From: Sphingomonas sp. BT-65
Lineage (GTDB): Bacteria > Pseudomonadota > Alphaproteobacteria > Sphingomonadales > Sphingomonadaceae
Direction of reading: 5' to 3'
Assembly (NCBI RefSeq): GCF_026107375.2
Contig: NZ_JAPCIA010000003.1
Coordinates: 232,105 to 296,104 of the forward strand
DNA length: 64,000 nucleotides
The notes under the pieces are model-generated. The model was not told where the DNA came from. It worked only from the letters and a program-made list of their open reading frames with translations, and ran no database searches. Shown in pieces: positions 26,083 through 34,192 of the stretch (position 1 is its first letter; every line of letters starts with the position of its first letter). The position numbers and the translations under genes were made by a program.

Positions 26083-28833
26083 TCAGAACTGCGCCCGGAC
26101 GCCCAGGCTGATGCGGCTTCCCGAAAATTCGTACATGGTCGGGAAGGACGGATCCATCGTATAGCCCGTGGTCTTCGCATTCCCCACATTGATGCCCTGA
26201 AGCTCGACGCGGAAGTTGCGAGTGACCTGATAACTGGCCGCAATGTCAAACTGGCCGTAGGCGTCGCGATAGACCGGATACATGTTCCGTTCGATCCGCT
26301 CCACATAGGCGCCCTTGCGATTGTACGACACGCGCAGCGACAGCGGGCCCTTATCGTAGAACACGGTGGCGTTGTACGTGTTGTCGGCCAGTCCGATCGG
26401 CGAGGTCGGCACGCCGAGATCGGACTGCCCGGTCAGCGAGCTGTCGAGGAAGGTGACGTTGGCGTTGACGCCGAAACCGTCCGCCCAGTCCGCGAACATG
26501 CCGAACGGGATCACCGCGTTGAGCTCGATGCCGCTCACGTCGTACGAACCTTCGGCATTGACCGGCTGATAGACGTCGAAGTCGTACACGCCGTTGACCG
26601 TGCCGTTGGCATTGTACACCGTCACATTGGGCACTTCGCCGGTCAGACGGCTCTGCACCACACCCTTGATCTTCTTCCAGAAATAGGACGCGGCCAGGAT
26701 GCCGCCGCCGCCAAGATACTTCTCGACGCCGACTTCCCATTGATCGGCATAGGTGGGCTTCAGGCCAGGATTGCCGTCGGTGTACCGGAAGCTGCTGTAG
26801 CTCGCGGTGCGCTTGTAGGCGAGGTCGGTCAGCGCCGGGCGGATCAGCGTCTGCGACGCGGCCGCGCGCAGATACAGGGTGTCGGTCAGCTCGGCGTGCG
26901 CGTTGAACGACGGCAGGAACTTTTCGTAGCGGCCCTCGCTCGCCACCGGCTCCGGGGTGAGACCGGTCGTGCCATTCGGATTCTGGACCTGGTGAAAGCC
27001 CTCCGAACGGATGGTGGTGCGCAGGTAGCGGCCGCCCAGATTGACGAACACCGGCACCACGATATCGAACTCGAAATCGACCATCGCATAGCCGGCCAGC
27101 GTCTCTTCCTGGACCTTATAATAGTTGGCATTGCCGAACGGCGTCACGAACCCGTCGGGACGGAAGAAGTCGCGGGCATATTCGTTCGAGATCTGTGCCC
27201 AGCTGAGGTTGCGCGCCTGGTAGTCCTTGCCACCGACGATATCGATCACATTGGTCAGCGGGCTCGCGCCGAGCGTGCGGGTGTTGACATAGGCGATGCT
27301 GCCGCGCGTCGGACCCTGGATCTTCTCTTCGCCATATTGGCGCTCATTGGTCTTGTTGGTGTAGCGGCCGCCGAAGCTGAAGCGCTTGAGCACCGACGAA
27401 TCGAAGCCGTAGCTCACATCGAGCTGGGCGGCATATTTGTCGTCCTTGATCTGCTCGCGCGTGGTCTCGTAGGCCTCGAACAGATAGGCGTTCGGCGCAT
27501 TGTACATGTCGATCGTGCGCGGATTGGCGCTCGGGATCGTCTCGCCGCCATGCTCGGTATAGCGGGTACGCGACGGCGCATAGGCGACGTGCTTGAGATT
27601 GGCATAGTCGAGGATCTTCCTGGCGCCAGAATAACCGCCCAGCGCATTGATCTTCCAGTTGCCGGTTTCCCAGTTCATCTCGCCGCCGAACTGGCGATAG
27701 TCGGTCTCGTTGATATATTCCTTGCTCAGGAATTCATGCTGAGTGTTGGTGTAGGAAACGTCGCGCAGCACGATGATGCCGGCGTCGGACAGCGTCGTCT
27801 TGTCCGCCTCGTGGATGGTCTCGAGCGTCGAGTTGCTCGATGCCGAATAGCCCGCGGCGTCATATTCGTCCTCGACCGTGTCGTAGGAGCCGATGAAGGC
27901 GTCGAAGGCGAGGCTGAAGCTGTCGCTTGGCTTGTACTGGATCGAGCCCGACAGGCCGAGCCGGTCCTGGTCGTTCTGATAGACGCGGTCGCCGACCTTA
28001 TCGAGGAACACGATCTTGTTCTTCATCGCGTCGGTGAAGGTGACGCCGGCATCGCGCTGAAGCACGGCGATCGCCTGGCTGCGATAGGTGCTTCCGGCGC
28101 GATCGGTCCAGCGCGCGATCGGGCGGAAGTTGATGCCCGAATTCGAATCGGTGCGGTTGGTGCGCTGCTGCTTGGCGACCGAGACCAGCACGCCGAAATC
28201 GCCGAAGGTGTTGCTGGCGAGGAACGAGAAGTTCGGGTCGATCTTTTCGGAGATCGAGTTGTACGCGCCCTCCGCGCTGCCGACGAGACGCAGGCCGGGA
28301 TTGTCGAACGGACGCGCGGTGCGGATCGAGACCGAGCCGGCGATGCCGCCTTCCTCGTCCGCCGCGGTCGGCGACTTCTGCACGGTGACCGACTGGATCA
28401 GTTCGGAGGCGAAGATGTCGAACTCGACATCGCGGCCGCCCGATCCCGACGCGGTGGCGAGCTTGTTGATTGAGACGAAGGTGAACTCGCTCGGCAGGCC
28501 GCGGACGTTGACGCGCGTGCCGAGGCCCCGTTCCCGCTCGATCGTCACGCCGGGCACACGCTGGAGCGCTTCGGACAGGTTCTGCTCGGGGAAGTCGGCA
28601 ATGTCGGTGGCGACGATCGAATCCGAGAAGCCGACAGTTTCGCGTTTCATGTCGATCGCCTCTTCCAGGCTGCGGCGATAGCCCGAAACCACGATCTCTT
28701 CGCCGGCATCGGCTTCGCTGGCCGTGGTCGGAGCGTCGGTCTGTGCGATGGCCGGGACGATCGTCAGGGCTGCGACCGCCACTCCGGCGAGGAGATGCGT
28801 CGCGCGCCCGAACCGACTGAATTTGTCGTGCAT
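26083..28833 (-). CDS. TonB-dependent outer-membrane receptor
   Basis: A 916-residue receptor. Signal peptide 1-30 (HLLAGVAVAALTIVPAIA). TonB box EEIVVSGYRR at 45-54; plug with DSIVATDIADFPEQNLSEAL, QRVPGVTIERERGLGTRVN and VRGLPSEFTFVSINK; the barrel ends in SLGVRAQF. ATG at 28833 has AAGGG 6 nt upstream; the longer frame to 29070 adds basic residues before the signal peptide and is rejected. The plug pattern DVEFDIFASELIQSVTVQKS is common in sphingomonad and Caulobacter receptors. First gene of a unit with a PI-PLC-like enzyme and PhoA, so its ligand may be a phosphorylated compound such as an inositol phosphate. No member of the AT-rich motif family is found upstream, so it belongs to another regulon. 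Confidence 0.92.
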   Translation of the reverse strand: MHDKFSRFGRATHLLAGVAVAALTIVPAIAQTDAPTTASEADAGEEIVVSGYRRSLEEAIDMKRETVGFSDSIVATDIADFPEQNLSEALQRVPGVTIERERGLGTRVNVRGLPSEFTFVSINKLATASGSGGRDVEFDIFASELIQSVTVQKSPTAADEEGGIAGSVSIRTARPFDNPGLRLVGSAEGAYNSISEKIDPNFSFLASNTFGDFGVLVSVAKQQRTNRTDSNSGINFRPIARWTDRAGSTYRSQAIAVLQRDAGVTFTDAMKNKIVFLDKVGDRVYQNDQDRLGLSGSIQYKPSDSFSLAFDAFIGSYDTVEDEYDAAGYSASSNSTLETIHEADKTTLSDAGIIVLRDVSYTNTQHEFLSKEYINETDYRQFGGEMNWETGNWKINALGGYSGARKILDYANLKHVAYAPSRTRYTEHGGETIPSANPRTIDMYNAPNAYLFEAYETTREQIKDDKYAAQLDVSYGFDSSVLKRFSFGGRYTNKTNERQYGEEKIQGPTRGSIAYVNTRTLGASPLTNVIDIVGGKDYQARNLSWAQISNEYARDFFRPDGFVTPFGNANYYKVQEETLAGYAMVDFEFDIVVPVFVNLGGRYLRTTIRSEGFHQVQNPNGTTGLTPEPVASEGRYEKFLPSFNAHAELTDTLYLRAAASQTLIRPALTDLAYKRTASYSSFRYTDGNPGLKPTYADQWEVGVEKYLGGGGILAASYFWKKIKGVVQSRLTGEVPNVTVYNANGTVNGVYDFDVYQPVNAEGSYDVSGIELNAVIPFGMFADWADGFGVNANVTFLDSSLTGQSDLGVPTSPIGLADNTYNATVFYDKGPLSLRVSYNRKGAYVERIERNMYPVYRDAYGQFDIAASYQVTRNFRVELQGINVGNAKTTGYTMDPSFPTMYEFSGSRISLGVRAQF

Positions 28834-29166
28834 GTCTAACCCTTTTTTGATTTTGCGGACATTGGCGTCCGGTGTTTCTTGATGGCGAGCGGCTGCGGGC
28901 CCTGACCTCTGGAGGGAGCGGGCTGCGGCAACTCTCGTGAGTGCTCGTCGTGTGGCGCTCAGCGACCGGCCGGCCTCAGCGCGCCTGTTATCTCCCCAAG
29001 CCGGATGGGCATTTCTGACGGATTCGGCACGCGTGCTGCGGCAAGTTGCCGCGCACCCGAACCCCTCCACGATGCATCGCGCCTTACAGCGCCGATGATC
29101 GGCGAATTGCCGTTTTCAGCTTGATTGCTTCCCCATCCGGCTCGCAATGCCCGGTGCGCAAGAGAT

Positions 29167-29184
29167 GTGACGCCGTTGTGACGA
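29167..29184 (-). promoter_or_regulatory. Weak PHO-box-like direct repeat in a 475-bp non-coding stretch
   Basis: On the minus strand, TCGTCAC-AACG-GCGTCAC: two 7-bp units in an 11-bp period, the layout of a PHO box, but only four of seven positions per unit match CTGTCAT. It is about 330 bp from the receptor start. The rest of 28834-29308 shows no gene or clear signal that I can support. Confidence 0.18.
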
Positions 29185-29308
29185 TCGGACTGATTACCCG
29201 CCGATAGCGGCCACCAGCCCATCGCCTGAACGAAGTGCGGGTTTCAGGATCATCCGAGCTGGCGATTGCTCGAGCGGCGAACCTGACAAACTGTCCTGCG
29301 GATGTTAG

Positions 29309-29346
29309 CTTCCGGTCGCGGATCGCGAACGATCCGCGACCGGAAG
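29309..29346 (+). promoter_or_regulatory. Perfect 17-bp hairpin touching the Shine-Dalgarno site
   Basis: Arms 29309-29325 and 29330-29346 are perfect complements around a CGAA loop (TTCG on the other strand). The 3' arm runs into the GGAAGGAG ribosome-binding site of the amidohydrolase at 29359. It may be a leader structure affecting translation or a palindromic protein-binding site. Confidence 0.55.
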
Positions 29347-29358
29347 GAGAGCGTTCCC

Positions 29359-30774
29359 ATGCCACGCTTCGCCTCTCTCAATGCGCGCGTCCCACTCGTC
29401 CTTTTTGCGCTCATGCTGCTGATCGCGGCCGCGTTCGTTGCGCTGCGAGGCACGGCATCGGATGCGAAGGAAACGGGCCAGTCGATCGCCTTTGTCGGCG
29501 TCAATGTGGTGCCGATGGATCGCGAGCGCGTGCTCGCAAACCAGACCGTGGTGGTGCGGGGCGGGCGGATCGTGTCGATGGCGCCGGCGTCCACCGCGAG
29601 CATCCCGGCAGGCGCGCGCCGGATCGAAGGCAAGGGGCGCTGGCTGATGCCCGGTCTGGCGGAGATGCACGGGCATGTGCCCGGTCCGGAGGAACCGGCC
29701 TATCGCGACGACATGCTGTTCCTCTACCTTGCGAATGGCGTCACGACCGTGCGCAACATGGCCGGGAATGCGTCGCATCTTGCTTTGCGCGACCGCATCG
29801 CGGCGGGGGAGCTGCTTGGCCCGACACTCTATACGGCGAGTCCCTGGCTGAGCGCAGCGGCCGCCGGCACGCCCGACAAGGCGCGCCAAGCGGTGCGGGA
29901 TTATCGCGCGGCGGGATATGACCTCATCAAGATCGGCAGCGTGCCACGCGACGCGTATCTCGCGATGGCCGACGCCGCGAATGCGATCAAAATGCCGTTC
30001 GGCGGCCATATTCCCGAAGAAGTCCGGCTCACCGACGCGCTCGCCAGCCGGCAGACCTCGATCGATCACCTCGATCGCTATGTCGAGTTTCTGGTTCCGG
30101 AAGGCACCGATACTGCGGGGCGGCCGAGCGGTTTCTTCGGCAGCGGCTGGGTGCAGTTCGCCGATGCGCGCCGTATCCCCGATGCCGTGCGGCGCACGAT
30201 CACCGCCGGCACCTGGAATGTGCCGACATTGAGCCTGGTCGAGCATCTGGCTTCGTCCGAGACGCCCGAGGCGATGATCGCCTGGCCGGAAATGCGCTAC
30301 ATGCCCAAACGCTTGCTGGATGGCTGGGCAAAGGCGAAGCGCGAGTTCGCCGCGCGCCCCGATTTCCAGCCGGATGCGGCGCGCTGGCTGGTGGAGCTAC
30401 GGCGCCGTCTGCTGCGCGAGCTTCATGCCGCGGGGGCGCCGATCGCGCTCGGCTCGGACGCACCGCAATTCTTCAACGTGCCGGGCTTTTCGATCCATCA
30501 CGAGATGCGGATGATGCAGGCGGCGGGACTCTCGCCCTATCAGGTCCTCGCGACCGGAACGCGCGAGGCGGCACGCTATTTCGGCCCGGACGCGCGCTTC
30601 GGCACGATCGCGCCGGGGCAGCGCGCCGACCTGATCCTGCTGACCGCGAACCCGCTCGAACAGCTGGCCAATGTCGAGCGGCGCGCTGGAGTGATGGTGC
30701 GCGGACGCTGGTTGCCTGAGAGCGAAATCCAGGCACGTCTCGAGAAGATCGCCGCGGCGGCCAGGACTAACTGA
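29359..30774 (+). CDS. Exported or membrane-anchored amidohydrolase
   Basis: A 471-residue metal-dependent hydrolase of the imidazolonepropionase/prolidase-like amidohydrolase group. A hydrophobic segment at 11-28 is a signal anchor. Metal ligands are likely H104 and H106 in LAEMHGHVP, the Lys in YDLIKIGS, a His in GGHIPEEV, another in TSIDHLDRY and Asp in LGSDAPQF. C-terminal APGQRADLILLTANPLEQL is the usual family tail. These enzymes cleave peptides or cyclic amides; the substrate here is not predictable. ATG at 29359 has AAGGAG about 9 nt upstream, at the end of a strong hairpin. Its end overlaps the convergent LacI gene by 8 nt. It may be unrelated to either neighbouring locus. Confidence 0.83.
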   Translation: MPRFASLNARVPLVLFALMLLIAAAFVALRGTASDAKETGQSIAFVGVNVVPMDRERVLANQTVVVRGGRIVSMAPASTASIPAGARRIEGKGRWLMPGLAEMHGHVPGPEEPAYRDDMLFLYLANGVTTVRNMAGNASHLALRDRIAAGELLGPTLYTASPWLSAAAAGTPDKARQAVRDYRAAGYDLIKIGSVPRDAYLAMADAANAIKMPFGGHIPEEVRLTDALASRQTSIDHLDRYVEFLVPEGTDTAGRPSGFFGSGWVQFADARRIPDAVRRTITAGTWNVPTLSLVEHLASSETPEAMIAWPEMRYMPKRLLDGWAKAKREFAARPDFQPDAARWLVELRRRLLRELHAAGAPIALGSDAPQFFNVPGFSIHHEMRMMQAAGLSPYQVLATGTREAARYFGPDARFGTIAPGQRADLILLTANPLEQLANVERRAGVMVRGRWLPESEIQARLEKIAAAARTN

Positions 30775-31771
30775 GACGGACCGCCCGGGTGCTGTCGCGG
30801 ACAACCAACTCGTGCGGCAAGGTGATCTGCCGGACCGGGCTTTCCGGATCGCGCAAGATCTCGACGAGCAGCTCGACGGTCCGGCGGCCGATCATCCCCT
30901 TGGGCTGGGCAATGGTGGTGAGCGCGGGCTGAAAGAAACGGGCCGTAGGCAGATCGTCGAAACCGACCACCGAGACATGTCCGGGGCAGGTAAGTCCGGC
31001 CGCGCCGATCGCGCTGATCGCGCCCATCGCCATCTCGTCACTGAAGCAGAAGATCGCGCTGACGTTGTGCGCGAGCAGGTCGCCGGCCTGCTCGCACGCC
31101 AGCTTCGCCGAATAGTCGCCGGTCCGTACCTGCAGACGATCCTGCAGACCGTGGCGCGTGGCGATCTCCATCGCGCCGGAAAGACGGTCGTGGCTGATCG
31201 GGCTGACCAAAGGCCCCGTGATGATGCCGATATCGCGATGGCCGAGTGCGATCAGGTGCTCGACGGCATCCCCGCTGGCCGCGGCATTGTCGATATGCAC
31301 GCTCGGGACGCCGAGTTCCGGGCTGTATTCGCAGCCGTTGACGACCGGCGCCGCAAGGCCCGGCCGGGAGAGGAGCGGACCGAGATTTTCCGGCAACCGG
31401 TGGCCGAGAAAGATGAGCCCATCCACCTCGCGGCGCGACAGCATCTCCGCATATTGATCCTCGACCTGCGGGTCGTGCCGGGTGTCGCCGACCACGACCG
31501 CATAGCCCGCGTCGCGTGCCGCTTCCTCTGCGCCGCGGATCACGCTGGCGAAGAACGGGTTGGAGATGTCGGGCACCGTCAGGAGGATCTTGGCGGCGCG
31601 CAAGGTGCGCAGCGTCCGCGCCGCGACGTTCGGGGAATAGCCCAGCGATTGAACGACCTCGAGGACGCGCTGGCGCGTCGCTTCCGCCACCCGCTCGGGC
31701 TGACTCAATACGCGCGAAACCGTGGCAGTGGAGACGCCCGCGACCGCGGCGACGTCGATAATCGTTGGCAT
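30767..31771 (-). CDS. LacI-family transcriptional regulator
   Basis: A 334-residue repressor. The helix-turn-helix at 3-28 (TIIDVAAVAGVSTATVSRVL) includes the hinge-contact pattern SRVL, followed by a periplasmic-binding-protein-like sensor domain (ILLTVPDISNPFFASVIRGA, INGCEYSPELG region, VVGFDDLPTARFFQPALTTI). It is divergent from the permease gene at 31895 across 123 bp that contains a clean TGTAA-N4-TTACA palindrome, the expected operator. It therefore most likely controls itself and the 3-keto-glycoside-type operon, with a sugar or sugar derivative as inducer. Its 3' end overlaps the convergent amidohydrolase by 8 nt. Confidence 0.92.
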   Translation of the reverse strand: MPTIIDVAAVAGVSTATVSRVLSQPERVAEATRQRVLEVVQSLGYSPNVAARTLRTLRAAKILLTVPDISNPFFASVIRGAEEAARDAGYAVVVGDTRHDPQVEDQYAEMLSRREVDGLIFLGHRLPENLGPLLSRPGLAAPVVNGCEYSPELGVPSVHIDNAAASGDAVEHLIALGHRDIGIITGPLVSPISHDRLSGAMEIATRHGLQDRLQVRTGDYSAKLACEQAGDLLAHNVSAIFCFSDEMAMGAISAIGAAGLTCPGHVSVVGFDDLPTARFFQPALTTIAQPKGMIGRRTVELLVEILRDPESPVRQITLPHELVVRDSTRAVRLS

Positions 31772-31816
31772 CGTGGCTTCATGTCGCTTGCCGCGCAGCC
31801 TGTCGACAAAATTCGA

Positions 31817-31830
31817 TGTAATCCTTTACA
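31817..31830. promoter_or_regulatory. LacI-type operator palindrome
   Basis: TGTAATCCTTTACA: perfect 5-bp arms TGTAA/TTACA around four bases. It lies between the divergent LacI gene and the permease, 64 bp upstream of the permease start. Good candidate site for the adjacent regulator. Confidence 0.6.
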
Positions 31831-31894
31831 CCGGCGTTCGACTTGCTTAGCCTGAGTCGCGAAAAGAACGAAACGGGTGAGGGAAGGGGATCGC

Positions 31895-33145
31895 ATGGCC
31901 ACCGCCAACGAAGCGCTGGATGCTGCCTCGCATCGGGTATCGGGAATGCTGATGGGGCGGCTCAGCGCCCTCATGTTCATGCAGTTCTTCGTGTGGGGCG
32001 CATGGGCGGTCACGCTCGGACTGGTCATGCAGACCGTCGGGATCGGCAATCTCATCGCCAACGCCTTTTCGGTCGGTCCGATCGCCTCGATTGCCGGGTC
32101 CTTCCTGCTCGGCATGGCCGCGACCCGCTATCTCAGCCCCAAGGCGCTGATGGTGATCCTCCATCTGGCCGGCGGCGCGATCCTGCTGGCACTGCCGGCG
32201 CTGCTGACGCCGGAGACGGGCAGCACCTTCGTCTGGGTGCTGCTCGGCTACATGATCCTCTACATGCCGACCGTCGGCCTCGCGAATACGATCGCGCTGA
32301 AGAGCCTGGGCGAGCGTGATGACCGCTTCCCCTTCGTTCGGGCCTTCGGCACGCTCGGCTGGATCGTCGCCGGCCTGATCATCGGCTGGGCGGCGCTGTC
32401 GGCCAGCCCCGAGATCTTCCGCGTGGCGGCAATCGTGTCGATCGCGCTCGGCATCTATTGCCTGACACTTCCCGCCGTTGCGCCCGATGCGCCGCGCGAG
32501 GAGTCACTGGTGCGCCAGGTGCTGTGCGTCGAGGCGTTCGGCCTGATGCGGCAGCGCTCCTACCTGATCTTCGTGGTCTGCGCGACGCTGATCTCGATCC
32601 CGCTCGCCATGTATTACGCCTATGCCTCGGCCTATATCGGTGCGGCGGGCATCACCAACGTTGGCGGCACGATGTCGATTGGGCAGATGTCCGAACTGGC
32701 GTTCATGTTCTCGATGCCGTGGCTGTATCGCCGGTTCGGCGTGAAGCCGCTGCTGCTGGTGGGCATGGCGGCGTGGGCGCTGCGCTATGCGCTGTTCGCG
32801 ATCGGCGACGGTGGTGGATCGCTGTGGGCGATCTATCTCGGCGTGGCGCTGCACGGGGTTTGTTACGACTTCTTCTTCGTCGCCGGCGCGATCTACACCG
32901 GCACCATCGCCACGCCCAAGGGTGTGAACGCCCAGGCGCAGGGGATGCTGACCCTGTTCACCTATGGCGTGGGCATGCTGCTCGGCTCGCAGATCGGGGG
33001 CCTGCTCTACGCGCAGTTGCCCGCGGCGCCGACGATTGCCGACTGGCAGCAGATGTGGTGGTATCCGGCGATCGCGGCCGCGGTCATCACCGTGCTGTTC
33101 CAGCTCCTGTTCCGCGATGACAGCAAGAAGGAAACCGCCGCATGA
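31895..33145 (+). CDS. MFS permease, nucleoside:H+ symporter-like
   Basis: A 416-residue inner-membrane transporter with about 12 hydrophobic segments. The opening LSALMFMQFFVWGAWAVTLG and FVRAFGTLGWIVAG are the pattern of the NupG/NHS branch of the MFS, whose members in glycoside clusters often carry sugars rather than nucleosides. ATG at 31895 has GAAGGGGA 4 nt upstream; GTG at 31877 is less likely. First gene of a long plus-strand operon with ATGA overlap to the isomerase that follows. In this context it probably imports the keto-sugar or glycoside product made in the periplasm by the downstream GMC dehydrogenase. Confidence 0.85.
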   Translation: MATANEALDAASHRVSGMLMGRLSALMFMQFFVWGAWAVTLGLVMQTVGIGNLIANAFSVGPIASIAGSFLLGMAATRYLSPKALMVILHLAGGAILLALPALLTPETGSTFVWVLLGYMILYMPTVGLANTIALKSLGERDDRFPFVRAFGTLGWIVAGLIIGWAALSASPEIFRVAAIVSIALGIYCLTLPAVAPDAPREESLVRQVLCVEAFGLMRQRSYLIFVVCATLISIPLAMYYAYASAYIGAAGITNVGGTMSIGQMSELAFMFSMPWLYRRFGVKPLLLVGMAAWALRYALFAIGDGGGSLWAIYLGVALHGVCYDFFFVAGAIYTGTIATPKGVNAQAQGMLTLFTYGVGMLLGSQIGGLLYAQLPAAPTIADWQQMWWYPAIAAAVITVLFQLLFRDDSKKETAA

Positions 33146-34191
33146 GCGCGATGAAGGGCCCCGCGATCTTCCTCGCCCAGTTCATGGGTGACACCGCGCC
33201 ATTCGATACGCTCGACGGGCTCGCCAAATGGGCCGCCGGCCTCGGCTATATTGGTGTCCAGATCCCGTGCGATCCGCGCCTGATCGACCTGAAGCTGGCT
33301 GCGGAGAGCAAGGCGTATTGCGACGACCTGCGTGGCCGGCTCGTCGGCTATGGCGTCGAGCCGACCGAGTTGTCGACTCATCTGCAAGGCCAGCTGGTGG
33401 CGGTGCATCCCGCCTATGACCAGCTCTTCGACGGGTTCGCCCCGCCCGAGCTGCACGGCAAGCCGGCGGAGCGCCAGGTCTGGGCCGTCGAGCAGGTCAA
33501 GCTCGCCGCCAAGGCGAGCGCCAATCTCGGGCTCAAGGCGCATGCGACCTTCTCCGGGGCGCTCGCCTGGCCCTATGTCTATCCCTGGCCGCAGCGGCCG
33601 GCCGGGCTGGTCGAGGAAGCCTTTGCCGAACTCGCCCGGCGCTGGGTTCCGATCCTCGACGTGTTCGAGGAAGCGGGCGTCGATTGCGCCTTCGAGATCC
33701 ATCCGGGCGAGGATATCCACGACGGCGCGACCTGGGAGCGTTTCCTCGCCGCGGTCAACAATCACCCGCGGGCGCGCATCTTGTTCGACCCGTCGCATTA
33801 CGTGTTGCAGCAGCTCGACTATCTCGACTTCATCGACCGCTATCATGACCGCATTTCGTGCTTCCATGTGAAGGACGCCGAGTTCAACCCGACCGGACGC
33901 ACCGGCGTCTATGGCGGCTATGAGAACTGGGTGGATCGTGCCGGCCGCTTCCGCTCGCTCGGCGACGGGCAGGTCGATTTCGTCGGCATCTTCAGCAAGC
34001 TGGCGCAATATGGCTATGGCGGCTGGGCCGTGCTCGAATGGGAGTGTGCGCTCAAGCACCCGGAGGATGGCGCCCGCGAGGGCGCGCCGTTCATCCGCGA
34101 CCACATCATCCGTCTGACCGAGCGGTCCTTCGACGATTTCGCAGCCAGCGGGATCGACCGGGACGCGATCCGCGCGCTGCTGGGGCTCTAG
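33142..34191 (+). CDS. Sugar phosphate isomerase/epimerase-like TIM-barrel protein
   Basis: A 349-residue cytoplasmic protein of the xylose isomerase-like TIM-barrel superfamily. Likely metal-site residues are in CAFEIHPGEDIHDG (Glu), NHPRARILFDPSHYV (Asp/His), ISCFHVKDAEFNP (His-Lys-Asp) and AVLEWECA (Glu). Family members isomerise or epimerise ketoses and keto-glycosides. The start ATG overlaps the permease stop (ATGA), so translation is coupled. With the Gfo/Idh/MocA enzyme right after it, it may process a 3-keto-sugar in the cytoplasm. No signal peptide, unlike the two TIM-barrel proteins further down. Confidence 0.82.
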   Translation: MSAMKGPAIFLAQFMGDTAPFDTLDGLAKWAAGLGYIGVQIPCDPRLIDLKLAAESKAYCDDLRGRLVGYGVEPTELSTHLQGQLVAVHPAYDQLFDGFAPPELHGKPAERQVWAVEQVKLAAKASANLGLKAHATFSGALAWPYVYPWPQRPAGLVEEAFAELARRWVPILDVFEEAGVDCAFEIHPGEDIHDGATWERFLAAVNNHPRARILFDPSHYVLQQLDYLDFIDRYHDRISCFHVKDAEFNPTGRTGVYGGYENWVDRAGRFRSLGDGQVDFVGIFSKLAQYGYGGWAVLEWECALKHPEDGAREGAPFIRDHIIRLTERSFDDFAASGIDRDAIRALLGL

Positions 34192-34192
34192 A

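Noticed and set aside
25942..28473. 843-residue plus-strand open frame
   Set aside because: Antisense to the TonB receptor and PLC-like gene; the composition is a mirror of the receptor codons and no motif is present.
28834..29070. N-terminal extension of the second receptor
   Set aside because: It would bury the signal peptide behind about 80 basic residues; ATG 28833 with AAGGG upstream fits the family.
29084..29365. 93-residue minus-strand frame in the long intergenic region
   Set aside because: It starts inside the amidohydrolase leader, covers the hairpin and shows no conserved pattern.
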